Shown here piece by piece: positions 11,351 through 23,275 of a stretch of DNA of 64,000 bases. Each line of letters starts with the position of its first letter. Position 1 is the first letter of the stretch. The notes below the pieces were generated by a model. That model was not told where the DNA came from and made no database searches. It saw only the letters and a list, made by a program, of their open reading frames with translations. The DNA lies in the NCBI RefSeq assembly GCF_005239225.2, contig NC_133292.1:12487965-12551964 (forward strand), in the 5' to 3' direction. The translations under genes and the position numbers were made by a program. This stretch comes from Populus alba (lineage: Eukaryota > Streptophyta > Magnoliopsida > Malpighiales > Salicaceae).

Positions 11351-13595
11351 GAGAGGTTCCATGCAAAAACGCAACCTGGAAAGACAAACTAAACATGACT
11401 TAACCCACTCATGTTAACCCACTCATGTAAGGAATTATGCTGTATTTTGCTTTTGATTAAAAAATATTTATGAGATTTATGAATTGTTTTATAATATGTT
11501 TTATGTTTTAAGGTTTATGAGAACATGAAGCATAAGTTCTTCTTTTATATTTAATAATCCATCCATCTTCTACGTATTGTTCTCTGCACTTTAAGATTCG
11601 CTTTTCTGCCAAACACTCCCCTCTCTGTATAAATTTATTAATAGGAAAAGGTATAAATTTTCAAGTTTTAAATTAAATAAATTTACGAGCAAACATTAAA
11701 TGATATATCATTAAACCAGGGATGTTATATTTTTAAAATATATATATCAATTTTATTATTAATTCTATAGTAAAATAATGTTGTTTTTTTATTATAAATT
11801 GTGACTGTACATTTTTTATTATAAAGTTTCCCTTTCTAGCCATGTGGTATGAATGCTGTTTTCAGTTTTGTGAACTGATTTATTTATTTAATTAATGAAG
11901 CTCTGGGTGGTCCAATTCAAGTGACTATTACAGGCAAATTATTTTAGCAATGCATAAAGCAAGAAATATCAAAGTATTTTTTCATTTAAAAATATATAAA
12001 AATAAAATATAATGACACTTCATCATCTGTGCTTTTCTCTCTTTTATCACTGCCAAAAAGTAAAGAAAAAAAATTCTCTGTTTAAAAAGAGAATATCGGT
12101 ATAAAATGGGGACTAGACGAATAAAACCAAAGGGAGATTGACATGGAAAGCATCGCTTTCTGTGGGCTCAGCAGCTATGCTTATGGACGGACCACTCAGG
12201 CAGTACAGTAGCTGATTAATAATTCAACTCCATGCTAGAACAGTGATGGACATGCAACTTCGCCTTCAATTATGCACGGTGAGGTTTGCATAATAATGCA
12301 CCTTCAATAATGTTCTTAATTTGTGTGAATGTGACTCCTGTACGGATTTATGATCTAGTTTCAGTTGCATAGTCTTTGTCAAAGAGTTTACTCTTCCGAC
12401 CAGTCTTCTTTGATAGCTATCAAACTCGCCCGTCCGGTTTATTTGAAAACCAGCTGATTTGAGTTCTAACTCGAGCCGGGTTATTTATTTAATTAGAGTG
12501 CCAATTGATTTAGATAAACTCAAATGATCTGGTTGACTTAACAAGATTAGATTCATATGATTGTCTCCATATTTTTTTATTAAATTCTTGCTCAAAACAA
12601 CTTTTTTGACAAAACATTATCATTTTATTATAAAAAAAAAATTAAATGATCATAATCTTGAGTTAACCCACCTACCTGTAAGTTTACCTAATAAACTTGC
12701 AACTCAAGCTCTGAGTCCGTAAAGGTGTTTTGACTTCTTTCTGCCGGTTTGAGTCATTTATTTTCCCCACCCCAGTTATACCAATTTTCTAATCTATCTA
12801 TATATAGCAGCTAATAAAAGAACCAAGGCGCACCGTTTAACATTGCGTGTTTTTGAAGATTTTTTTTAGGTTTTTTAGCTTTAAATTACTATTTTTAATA
12901 TTTTTTATTGTTTTGATATATTTATATAAAAATAATATTATTATTTTTAGTATATTTCCGATCCCAAAAATACATTAAAAAAAAAATCTTGACAACTGTG
13001 CAACGAGTTCCTTTCTACAAACATGCCTTTGACTTTTAACTACCTCAGCTTTAAATTACAGATCGACTAAAGAGACTAGAGGACAAGAAAAGGTAAAGAA
13101 GATGGAAAGGGGAGCGTCAAAGGTGTAAAGAAGAGACCTGTGATCATGAGTTTAATTTAATATTCTAAACTCTTTAATTACTGTTGAATTACCTCCTCGC
13201 ATGTGATTAGGATCCAAAGATCTTTTAAATTCATTTCTTCTTCTTCCTCGATTTAATATTCAGAACCCTTTTTTTTTATTTGCTGATGATGTAGAATCTT
13301 TTACGTGGAGTTCGATCAGAGAAAAGTAGTGTCTGACTCCATTTTTCAATTTAATAGGTTTTATTAAATATTGATTTAATTAGATGAAGAACATCTCGAT
13401 CCATCTCCTTTTCTTTTCTTTCTTTTTTTCAAGCAAGGAATAAAGAATTATAATGCACATGTAAGTTGATATACAAGTCGAGATTGTATATTTGTTTTCT
13501 TATTTTTCGGGTAAAAAACTAAGAATAAGTTGTCAATTTTGTTTTCTTAATTAATTTCCGGTTAGGGTTTTCTATGCTCCCTTGTTGTATATTTA
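11351..13595. other. AT-rich intergenic region
   Basis: No gene is supported. It includes one degraded AT-rich dispersed repeat and a patch near 12420-12780 (gtccggtttatttgaaaacc, gagttaacccacctacctgt) that resembles decayed retroelement text seen again near 56750-57200. Confidence 0.5.
12840..12985 (-). repeat. AT-rich dispersed repeat, divergent copy
   Basis: Starts cattgcgtgtttttgaag. A core reads ttgttttgatatattta in reverse orientation, and the right end is oligo-A. Confidence 0.45.
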
Positions 13596-13610
13596 AAATC
13601 ATAGTTGTTT

Positions 13611-13807
13611 GGCATTTGAGCGTCTAGCTCAGTGGTCAATTGCAAGGCTTGCCTTACGATTGTCCCGAGTTCGATTCTCTCTATACACCAGTCTGTCACC
13701 CCCGTGGTGCCTTACTTATTTATTGGGTTTGCAGGATATTTAGTAGGTCCGGGGATTAGTCATGATACGCGTAAGTTGACTCAAATATTCCAGATTATCA
13801 AAAAAAA
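13611..13807 (+). mobile_element. tRNA-derived SINE with poly-A tail and target duplication
   Basis: A roughly 197-base element. Near its 5' end is a box A-like tctagctcagtggtcaa (13623-13639) and, about 35 bases later, a box B-like cgagttcgattctc (about 13665-13678), the spacing of a tRNA-type pol III promoter. A non-tRNA body follows and the element ends in an A run (13799-13810). The flanks form an imperfect target-site duplication: aaatcatagttgttt (13596-13610) against aaattataggtgttc (13808-13822), 12 of 15 identical, so insertion is old. It encodes nothing and would depend on LINE enzymes for movement. Salicaceae SINE families are known; I cannot name which one this is. Confidence 0.75.
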
Positions 13808-14111
13808 AAATTATAGGTGTTCTTGATTTGTAGATTTAGACTATGTTTCATGTGATTCTTGTAAATTAATTTAATTGTTTTTTTTGAATTTAAATTAAAA
13901 ACTTGTATAAAATCAAGTGAAAATCTCGATTCAATAAAAAAATAAAATTTTTAACTTTAAATTTATATTATAGATTAAATTAACATCAAATCATTTTGAA
14001 AAAAAAAATGACATCATGGTGTAATAAATTGACGGATGCTGTCGTAGATAATTTAAGCTGGCCCACGTCAATCAGGACCCTTTTTTTTAGTGGAATATTT
14101 TGTTCTTATCT

Positions 14112-14139
14112 TTGAGAGAGAGAGAGAGAGAGAGAGAGA
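14112..14139. repeat. (GA)n microsatellite
   Basis: A pure dinucleotide run of about 13 GA units. Confidence 0.95.
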
Positions 14140-14454
14140 TTACACAATCAACTGAGCTTTTTACATGGCCATCCAATATCAATTCCCAGGAAAAACAGTA
14201 TCTGTCATTTAAAAAAAAAAAAAAAAACAAAGAACAGGACAGAGAACGTGAGATTGCCATCCAATTTGATGCGATCCTGAAAGCATTCGTACGTTCTAAC
14301 GTCGTGATTTCGATTATAATTAAATAATTTGACTAAGGGAGTTGTTTAAGAGTATAGAAAGAAAGAAGAAGAAAAATACGAACTTCTTACAAATTCCAAC
14401 GGTGTCGTCTAGAGTTTCTCTTCCTTGATATTCTTGAGGTGTATATGATAATAG

Positions 14455-14560
14455 TTCCTTTTAAAGTATTTTTTATTTAAATATATATAAAATAATATTT
14501 TTTTTATTTTTTTAAAATTATTCTTTACATCAATATATTAAAATAACTAAAAAAGAATCG
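14455..14560 (+). repeat. AT-rich dispersed repeat, short copy
   Basis: Core ttaaatatatataaaataat, followed by a T/A stretch and acatcaatatattaaaataac. The left end reads ttttaaagtatttt. Confidence 0.5.
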
Positions 14561-14989
14561 AGGTTTAACAAAAAGGAAGCAAACCTGCGAAGCACACCCT
14601 TGGTCTGCCAGCCGGGAAAGTCGTCGGGCTATTTGGATGCTTTGTGGACTTGTGGGACAGTGCCGAGGAATCTAAGTAAAAAGAGACGTTTACACATGGG
14701 ATGCTGATGACTAAACACATGGAACGATGAAAAGAGGTACCTCCCACTTGTGTGTGCTTCATTCTTGCATCCCTTGTCATTCTATATAATTGTTATAAAC
14801 ACCACTTCGGGCAGTTCATGGATTGGCTAGGAAATTTTTTTAATCTTTTTTTTAATCATGATTTTATCTTAGATATTTTAAATAAATAAAATTATTATTT
14901 TAATAAAAATATAATATTTTCTAATTAAATTTAAAATTGATGAATCATCAAAGATACTTATTGTTCAAGCAAGATTTTAAATATGTTTG

Positions 14990-16080
14990 GCTTGAAAATA
15001 TGATTTTTTTTAAAAAAAAAAAAAAATACAACACTTGTTATAACCACATCTTAAAAAGGTTGTTAAATTTCTGAACTTTACGAGGAATAAAAACTAAAAT
15101 GACCTGGTCTTTTCATATATCACATGAGAAGAATAATTGTGGATTCAAATAGTGTAATGATTATTTTACTTTTCATTGCTGTTAACAAGTATCTTGGTAT
15201 TAAAGGTAAAATCATCTTTTTCAGGAGGTACAAATATCATTGTAGATTAATCAAGGATAATTTTATTGTTCAACTTTTAAAATGCACGATAAAAATACTC
15301 TTTTGTCCTTGAATTTTTTTTTAAAAAAAAGTCTTTCATTAGGGAGTCTTTGTCCTTTTTTTATTAACAAAGTGAAATAACGCTTATACCCTTGATTGCT
15401 AGAAATAAAAATAACCTTGCAGAGAGGAGTTTATTTATCTTGATATTTTTTTCTACATAGTAAGATTACACATTTAACCTTTAACCTTTTAAATTTTAAG
15501 AATGATTTTAGATAATATTTTTGTCTGTCTCGTTGTTTTTTGGTAATAATATCATGTCATGGTCTTGGAAGACTTATTAAAATATTAATAAATTATAAAA
15601 ATATCAATATTAAAGCTATTTTTGTCTTTCATCAGAGTCTCACACGTTATTTCTTGAGACATATAAGGATATTTTTGATGGCTAATAAAACTCAATCACC
15701 GTCTTATCCAGAGCACAAGGTTGTTGCACAACTATTTAGATGGCATGTTTGGCAAGGCAAGCGGTTGTTCAACAACTATGAGTTTTTTTTATCCTACCTC
15801 TCTTTTCTTCCTCTTGGATCTTGGTATTCATGCTAAGCCTTTTAAATTTAAATTATGTCTTCCATTTTGTATTTGTTTTGGGTTTAATATTCATGTTTTT
15901 TAATTTGTTTTGATTTCAATGCCTCCTAAAGTTTTTATTTTTTCAATATCATCCCTTCAAATTTAATTTGATTTAATTTATGTATCCAATCTAATCCTTA
16001 TTTTTTTAATTTCTAGTATTTTATCCTTTACATTTATTTTTTTCTCCATTTTATCATCTTAATTCATTTTTGCGTTGCCA
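14990..16080. mobile_element. Probable degraded non-autonomous transposon debris
   Basis: The text alternates pyrimidine-rich phrases such as tttcaatatcatcccttcaa, tccaatctaatccttattt and tctccattttatcatctt, a style common in old non-autonomous plant retroelements. No ORF, LTR pair or primer-binding site can be delimited, so the class and the ends are uncertain. Confidence 0.3.
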
Positions 16081-17499
16081 GGACATTTAGTATGCTTCCC
16101 CTAATTGGGTTCCATATGCCAACGGCCCCCTTTGAGAAGTGCATACCCGGGCTTCAGAAACTCTTGTGGGCTGGAACAGATGAAACATCACAGCTCAAAT
16201 CCATGGTAGCAATCTATCTGGATACGAGGATCTTTACTTTCTCAATAATTTCCCAACCATACAAGGAAGCTGATCTTGGTGCTTGCTCTATATTCCGTGT
16301 TCTTCATTCAGTTTGGTGGCATAGTATTGAATACTATTTTATGGCATGCCTGCTGTGTTTCCTCTGAGAATCCAGGTGAACAAGTTTTGTTCATTTGTTG
16401 CTTAATGGATTGGTTATGAGTAAAGCAGTCTCCAATCAACTTGTTCTATAATTGAAAATCTGAGACCTTCTGTTGTCCAGGTCTCGTGTCCTCGTGACTG
16501 TAAGAATCTTGAACCCGAGCTTCCACTTGCCATGGAAGGAAGGCTTCTGCTTATGATAATTATAAGAGATGCTTAAAGAAAAAGTTAGAAGTGGCTTAGC
16601 ATAACTAACAGCCTTCTGTACAATTTCTGAACTTTCATGGTTTAGTGAACCATGCTCTGAAAATTCTACAGATTTTATCTCAGCCATATTCTGTTGAGCT
16701 TATCTCCCCTGAATGGGTTTTAATTTTTGCAATTACGAAGCCGGAGAAGTAATGTCGCTGAAGTGCAGAGTTGAAGAAATTAGTTGATCCTTGGTCTGTT
16801 CTCCTGGAACTGAGCTCGAGGATGACAGATCTTAAGGTAGCTTAAGCTCTAGCGGTTGTAAACTGGGAAGGCCACCTTGCTAATCAGGACCTGAAGGATG
16901 GAAGGATTTCAGAGGGATTCTACACTGCACATAGTGTTCCCATGGTTCATCTCTTTTGAAAACATGAGGAACTTAAGCTAGCATGCTACCTGGTATTTGC
17001 ATGAAAACCTAAGATAAACTAACTTGCAAATTTGTGGTTACGAAGTATACTTAAAAAGAAAAGAATTAGGAGAATGCCATGGCATCATTCAACAATTTTC
17101 ATTTTGCTAGAGGGATAGTTAGCTCTTCCACTCTTACAATGTGAAAAAGAAGTAAAAGGTTCAATAATTAAACAACTTGCTGCAACAGAACGTTTTTGCA
17201 TCTAGAAATGAACATTGTCAAGAGTATACATTACAAGCTAGGGTTAACAAAGAATGGCTTAATCCACTTATCTGAGAAAATTTTATTTCCCTAATTTCCT
17301 CAGAATAAAAAAATACTCGTAAACCACCTATCAAAAGCCATTATTCACAGGATCAACAGCAGCTTACGAACATTAATTAACCATGAACAAAAAAAATTAG
17401 AAGTAGTATCCCTTCATAAAAAGAAAGAACAGTAGAACTAATAAACTGGGTTAGTCGCAAGAACAATGGTTAGAACTTCTGTTTGCTTTGAGGTGTCTT

Positions 17500-18088
17500 T
17501 CATAATGCTATTGTTGAAAGATCTTCAAATACTATTTTCATGTCAGGCCTTTCAGATGCTGGTAGGATACATCTAAGAGCCACCTGGAGCATTTCATCAA
17601 GAACCCTGGGAGCCTGACATTAGTGGTATCCATAAGCAGCTTATCGAAGCACTCACTAGAACGGTTTTCTTCAGACAATAGCCTCTCCCAGTCGGTCAGA
17701 TCAACCACTCTTGGGTCTGCAGAAACTATCTCCGGTGAACTTTTTCCAGTTAGGAGCTCTAACAAGATAACCCCGAATGCATAAACATCACTGCTCAATG
17801 ACGGGCAGGGTTTAGTTGAACTAGCAAATTCAGCTGGTGGCCGATAGCCAAGAGCACCTGCATTCAGAACTTGTTCTGCTGTGCTAGCCGATGTCAATAT
17901 TCGATGGAGACTGTAGTCAGTGAGCAGTGGATTCATGTTTGGAGGTTCTAATAAAATATTTGTGGGTTTGAGATTTCCATGGGGAATTGCTCTTTCATTG
18001 TGGAGGTAGTTTAGACACCAGGCGACATTAACAGCAGTCCTTAGCCGATCATCAAGAGATAAAGACCGAAGTTTCATTGGCTCTGATT
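17500..18088 (-). pseudogene. 3' relic of an At5g10020-type LRR receptor pseudokinase
   Basis: Only the kinase C-lobe exon remains. It starts after a tgtgtag acceptor (18090-18089) and reads ESEPMKLRSLSLDDRL, then CLNYLHNERAIPHGNLKPTN, LTDYSLHRI, LNAGALGYRPP and SDVYAFGVILLELLTGKS. Family members already lack the HRD aspartate and DFG, as seen here (HGNLK, TDYSL). Lesions: an extra Ala codon at RPPAEF (near 17833) and a one-base deletion near 17605, after VRLPG, that shifts the frame to a stop at 17538. In the restored frame the conserved tail (DEMLQVALRCILPASERPD) runs on to a TGA at 17500-17502. No upstream kinase or LRR exons are found, so this is a truncated, frameshifted copy of a functional gene elsewhere. 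Confidence 0.82.
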
Positions 18089-20868
18089 CTACACAAGACA
18101 CAAAGTTAATTTGTAAATCCTTTAAAAGGAACGTTTCTTGCACAGCAGTGGGAAAAGTCAGAAAAGAAACAGAGTAGAATTTCTATTTCAGCAGCCCATC
18201 TACCCCATTTCCTTGGATAATTCTGTATAAAAGGGGGTTTCATAGCTAATCAGACTCTGCAATGCATATAATTCAAATTAAATTTGTACTCGGTATGGAT
18301 TAGGCGTGCAAAGTTATAAATGTTATTCAAGTTAATTTTGTATGCAGTTTGAATGAGACATGCAAAGCATTCGCCCAGCTTTGGGCCTAACAAATGTTAT
18401 TCAAGTCTAAAGCTGGTGAGTGAAGCTTGGAGGGAGTGAGAGCATAGCAGATCAGACAAAGAACAGGAAGGAGTAGGTGAGTGGTGTAATGTTACTATAT
18501 TATTTGTCAAATTGGAAGTAATCAATAACTATCAAGAAAAGGACAGATTTACTTTAGGTAATGACTGGTTGCATTACATCCTTACATGTTAAGGTTAAGG
18601 TAAGATACTAAGGTTGAGTTGGCTTAAGATCAGCTGGTGTTTTTGACTTGTAAACTAACTGGTTTTGCAGTTGCCAACAAGGTTTCAACAAATCCCTCTA
18701 CATTCTTTCGTTTGTGTCAAGATTTGAAGTATTTATTTGAATTTTTTCTGGCTAATACAAGATTAGTCCATTGTTTGATTATATGTGCACATGAACTTGG
18801 TTACAAAACCCAGCTTGATGACTTGAACTGAGTTTCATTTTAAACCGAATTAAAAAATGTAAAGACATGCAAATAAATACCAAGAAACTCCTTGAGGTCA
18901 GAAAAAAGAGTTGCTGAAAGTGTAGGTTCTTTAGATATTGAGGTCAACATACAACAAACACCTTGTTGAAAAAAGTTTACACAGAAATGGATCTTTTAAG
19001 ATTTTCAATCGTTATTAAAGTTTTCTGCAAGATCAAAAACAAGATATGAACCTTTTTTTCAATTAAATCGACCTGATTTATGAACCTACAGCTCTGTTTT
19101 AGATTAAAAGTCATGGGTACATCTTCTCCTTTCTTGATTTTACAGAAAGACTGCAAGCAATTGTCTATCTTGATGAGGAAAACAGGTCAATTATCTCTCC
19201 AAGAGGGCCATCTGTCGAGGAGTATATTTGGTAGATTGAGAGCAACCCTCTGGAATGTCCTCTAGCACAGAGGGATCCAAATTAATGGCAAGGCATTCAT
19301 GTCCTCTGTCGGGTATCCCAGGCTGCTTGAAAGGGCTTTTTTCTTTTATTTTTTTTATTGATTAAAGTTTATATTAGTTATATTTTCATGGTTTTTACCT
19401 TTGCAGAGAATTGGCTTTGAAAATAAGTTTATATATATAAATAATAATTGTACCACCCGAAACGTTATTTTCAGTGAGGTAATTGAAAGAGATTATCTAT
19501 AAGGGGATTGGAGTTGCATGTAAATTGAGAGAGATACGATGCGTGTATTTCTCTCGAAAGCCTTGGAGCTGATGGCACAAAAGCCCACGAAGGCCTCTAA
19601 AAGAGAGCAGCTCATCTAGCCTCCCTCGAGCCTCAAGTGTTACATAAATATTCAAGTCCAGATCCAGGAGGCCTAGGAATTCAGACCCGAATAAAAAATC
19701 GAGCCATTGCTTGAAATTCAGAAAACATTTAGGTATGGATTGGACGTGTTTCTACCTCATCATTAGCAAAACTGCCGATTTTCTTTTTTTTTTTCTTTAA
19801 AAAAAAAAAAGAATAATCGGGAGTGTTGTTATCATTTTTGAAATTCTCTAAAATCATGTTTGTAGAAATGTCTTGAATTTAATGATTTATGCTTAATAGA
19901 GATGACAGAATGTAAGAGAATCTGAATTTGAAAAAATATACTTTTCTAATTCGCAATTAAATATACAAATAAAGTACTATAGCCTATATTTTCCTATATT
20001 TTTTCCGGTTTATATTTTATTTTTATACAAGCAAAACTCATCATCTACTCGAAATAAGATATCATGGATAAGAATTGACTAAGATGGTATTAAACCAAAA
20101 GGTATAAAGCTGTGAGACAACCGATGCTCTATCCAAATTTAAAACATGTATCATAATTTTTAGAATAAATAAAAATACAAATAACTCAAAACACGGGCTC
20201 GCATAACACTCCACACCCAAAGGGTAAAGCCATTATGTCAAGGAGGAAAAATTAAAATGGTGGAAATGGATTTTTTTTTTCTTTTTTAATATATAATATA
20301 TGGTCTACAACACAAGCCTGAATTGCATATCAACTTAGTCAACTTAAAATTATTATTTTTACCTAAGGTAATGCAATTTTATATTTAAAAAAAAAAAATA
20401 TATTAATGTTGATCACGAGAGGAATGAATTTAATTCATTGATCAAAATAAGTCACGGGTTGATAAGTCTATTATAAACTAGTTCAATTTTAGACTTGACT
20501 TGATTATAAATTTTTCAAATCAACACCTCAAAAGTAGATTTGATTATCATGATCATTATAATGGAAAATGGTGATATCGTGGATGCTTTGAAAACTTCAT
20601 CTTCCTTATTTTATTTTTCTTTTATTATTTCCTTGCTGTTATGCATGTTAACCGTGCTTAAACGTGCCCATCGTCCTTGAAATGCTTGCTGTTCGACGTC
20701 AGATGGAGAGAGAGTGGAGGACCGGTGAGATGCCATTGACACGCAGCGCACGAACACCATTTTCCCTATATTTTGTTGTTACTTGCATCGCCAGCTAAGG
20801 TCAGCGGCGTTGGCTTGCTGCCTCGTTGCAGTGACCTTCTGATAATTAACATTTTCTTGAAGATTTTG

Positions 20869-21114
20869 ATGCATCAACTGACTCAACAAGAAATAAATGC
20901 AGAACAGTATTAATTTTTTTTTTTTTTTTTTATTTACGTGGGTACCCGGACCAGCATACGCGTACCTCGACTAATCTCATAAGCCCTGAAGTTAACGACC
21001 ATTGATGCAAGAAAGGAAAAACCTTCCAACTACCGTATTAATTCTTGAATTGCTTGGTTCATGCATGACAACTGACTCTCGAGTTTTCTAACTCAGTTCT
21101 GCATTTATTTCTTG
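20869..21114. repeat. Inverted repeat with companion direct repeats
   Basis: A perfect 19-base inverted pair: caagaaataaatgcagaac at 20887-20905 and its reverse complement at 21096-21114. Just outside the left arm and inside the right arm lies a related direct motif (gcatcaactgactc at 20871-20884; gcatgacaactgactc near 21063-21078). Confidence 0.8.
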
Positions 21115-21802
21115 ACATCTTAACTCTTTACGTTTCAGCTAATTAAAATATCACCAGCAGTCAACGCCTGTTTTCTTTGCTATGGTTACACGAATGATCC
21201 ACAACATGATTTTCTTAAAAAGGAAATTAATTTAGATTCTCTTCCTTTCTCAAATATATATAAACTGTCATATTTTAAACTTGATCATCAATTTAGATGT
21301 AAGCATCTGAATTAAATTAAATAATGAGTTGAGTTTTTTTTTTTTTTTAAAAAAAAAAAACATCGTGTATTATATATATATCATGATTATCCTCACCCTT
21401 TTGCTTAATGTATCGACAAACTAAGTTCGGATCGCTTTTAATAATTGTTTAATGAACTGTAAGGATTAATATTAATTTTACCGAATATTCCATAAAAAAA
21501 ACAGGGGAAAATTAGTATTTTGAGCCTACAGTGTATTGTTTATTAGATAAATCTATGAAGACATGAAGATTGAAGAGTGACGTAAATGAGAGCTAATTAG
21601 ATGATGTTTTCCAATAAATAAATCATAGTAGTTGTCTAAAAAGGAGGGCTTGTTGATGGATGAATCATTAAGCTAAAAGTTGAAAATACGAGGAGGACAG
21701 ATAGGGAAGGCAGAGTCATTAAGTATTTCCTAATCCCAACATGCTTAACAATTAAATATATATTCGATAATCCGAGAGATAAATATATATATAAAAAAAT
21801 AC

Positions 21803-22205
21803 CTATCAATTAACCATGCTTAAAAGTGTTTTTCAAAGTAATTTCTTTAAATATTAATGTAATATTCCTAGGACGAATATATTTGATAGATAAATAATAC
21901 ATGAAATAAAAAATAAAATAAATATAATTTTAAAAAATATAGTTTAATTGATCATATTCTAAATTTGTTCTCTAGATATTATTATTTCGAGTCCTACATA
22001 TCTTATATACTTATCAATTAACCATGTTTAAAAGTGTTTTTTAAAGTAATTTCTTTAAATATTAATGTAATATTTCTCTGAGATGAATATATTTGATAGG
22101 TAAACAATTTATGCAATAAAAAAATAAAAATAATTTAATTAGTCAAGTTATAATTTTGTTTTTTAAAGATTATCATTTCGAGTCTATAAATTTTATAAAC
22201 ATTGA
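21803..22205 (+). repeat. Tandem repeat, two diverged ~205-base units
   Basis: Unit 1 (about 21803-22012) and unit 2 (about 22013-22205) both start with atcaattaaccatg(c/t)ttaaaa, continue with taatttctttaaatattaat, gaatatatttgatag and ta(g/a)tcatttcgagtc-like text. Each contains a weak box A-like tagtttaattgatca and a box B-like atttcgagtcct, which hints at tRNA ancestry, but both boxes are degraded. Confidence 0.7.
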
Positions 22206-22277
22206 AAATTTATATAATTATTAATTTTAAAATATATAAAATTAGTTGTGATATATATAAATTTAGCTGATATCTAA

Positions 22278-22279
22278 AT

Positions 22280-22303
<24 letters not shown>
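22278..22303. repeat. (TAA)n microsatellite
   Basis: About eight TAA units followed by an A run. Confidence 0.9.
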
Positions 22304-22311
<8 letters not shown>

Positions 22312-22859
22312 GAGTGGATGTCTCTTCGATGCACCGAACTTGTGAAAATGATTCTTAAACGCCCTTCAAACGCAACACGTGGATTACCACAAGAAGTCTC
22401 ATGAAGCTACAAAAACGTGAGGCGAAACTCAGCTCAACCACTGAAAGCTGAAAAGCATTCATGTTTTTGTTTTCTAGTGTATGCTGTCTTGTCATAAGGG
22501 GCCCACACGAGTAGAGAGGATTGAGATGATACGTCTCTCGAGTCTTGACACGCAAATGTTGACTTTTTGACAGCTAGGTCGCCCGGAAACTTCCAAGAGA
22601 AACCGGCCCTACAAAAAGAAATCATATCGCCGCCACCTTCGTGGACGTTCATGTTCAAGAAGAAAACTTGGTTTTAGTTCTTTGTAGGGTCAAGAATCAC
22701 ATGGGGATGGCCTTTAATGATCACGAAAAGACAACCCTTCCACTCATCAGAAGCCGCCACCATCTCCTTCTTTACTGTTAGGTAATTATTATTTTTGTTC
22801 GTTTTAATTTTTATAAAATAAATAATCAAACGATATCTTTTTTTTAAAAAAATCAAAAT

Positions 22860-23130
22860 TAAACTAATTCAAATCAATATCAATTTTAGTTCAATTATTT
22901 TAAAACAAAAACCGATTTGGATCAGTTTTTTCTGATCTGACTTGCTTTTTTGGTTTTGCTTTTTTTGGATTTGGCTCGATTTTTTTTTTCGATTTAGATT
23001 CGTTTTGTTTTTTCATTTTAAGGCTTATAAAACAAAAACTAAACCGAACTGATCGATTTTTCTTTTAAATTTTAATTTTTTAAGTTATTTTTTTCTATTT
23101 TATTGATTTAATTGGTTTTTCAGATCTTTT
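22860..23130. repeat. Degenerate gattt/ggtttt-rich repeat
   Basis: Phrases such as accgatttggatcagttttt, ttttggttttgcttttt and cgatttagattcgttttg recur with decay. It looks like old repeat sequence with no coding content. Confidence 0.35.
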
Positions 23131-23149
23131 GCGCACCTCTAGCTGTGGT

Positions 23150-23275
23150 GGAGGAGGGTTTTTTTTAAAAATATATATTTTTTAAAAAAATGTTTTTTTA
23201 TTTTTAATATTAATTTATTAAAATTATTAAAAAAAATAAGTTTAACATTTTCAAAACATTTGTAAAAGAAAAACT
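23150..23275 (+). repeat. AT-rich dispersed repeat
   Basis: Core aaatatatattttttaaaa, then tttttaatattaatttatta and aaaatttaaaaaaaata-type text, ending cattttcaaaacatttg. Confidence 0.4.

Larger units (their letters stand above)
13823..17499. other. Intergenic region with repeat debris
   Basis: No gene is supported. A GA microsatellite, a dispersed AT-rich repeat and about 1 kb of probable transposon debris are listed separately. Two less AT-rich patches (16090-16370 and 16430-17000) have short open frames on either strand but no family features; they could be decayed exons. Confidence 0.45.

Noticed and set aside
13618..13690. A functional tRNA gene
   Set aside because: Box A and box B are present, but there is no acceptor-stem pairing or cloverleaf, and an A-tail with flanking duplications follows. 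A SINE explains all of this.
16092..16687. Short ORFs that could be exons of a gene beside the kinase relic
   Set aside because: Neither strand gives a recognisable protein or convincing splice borders.
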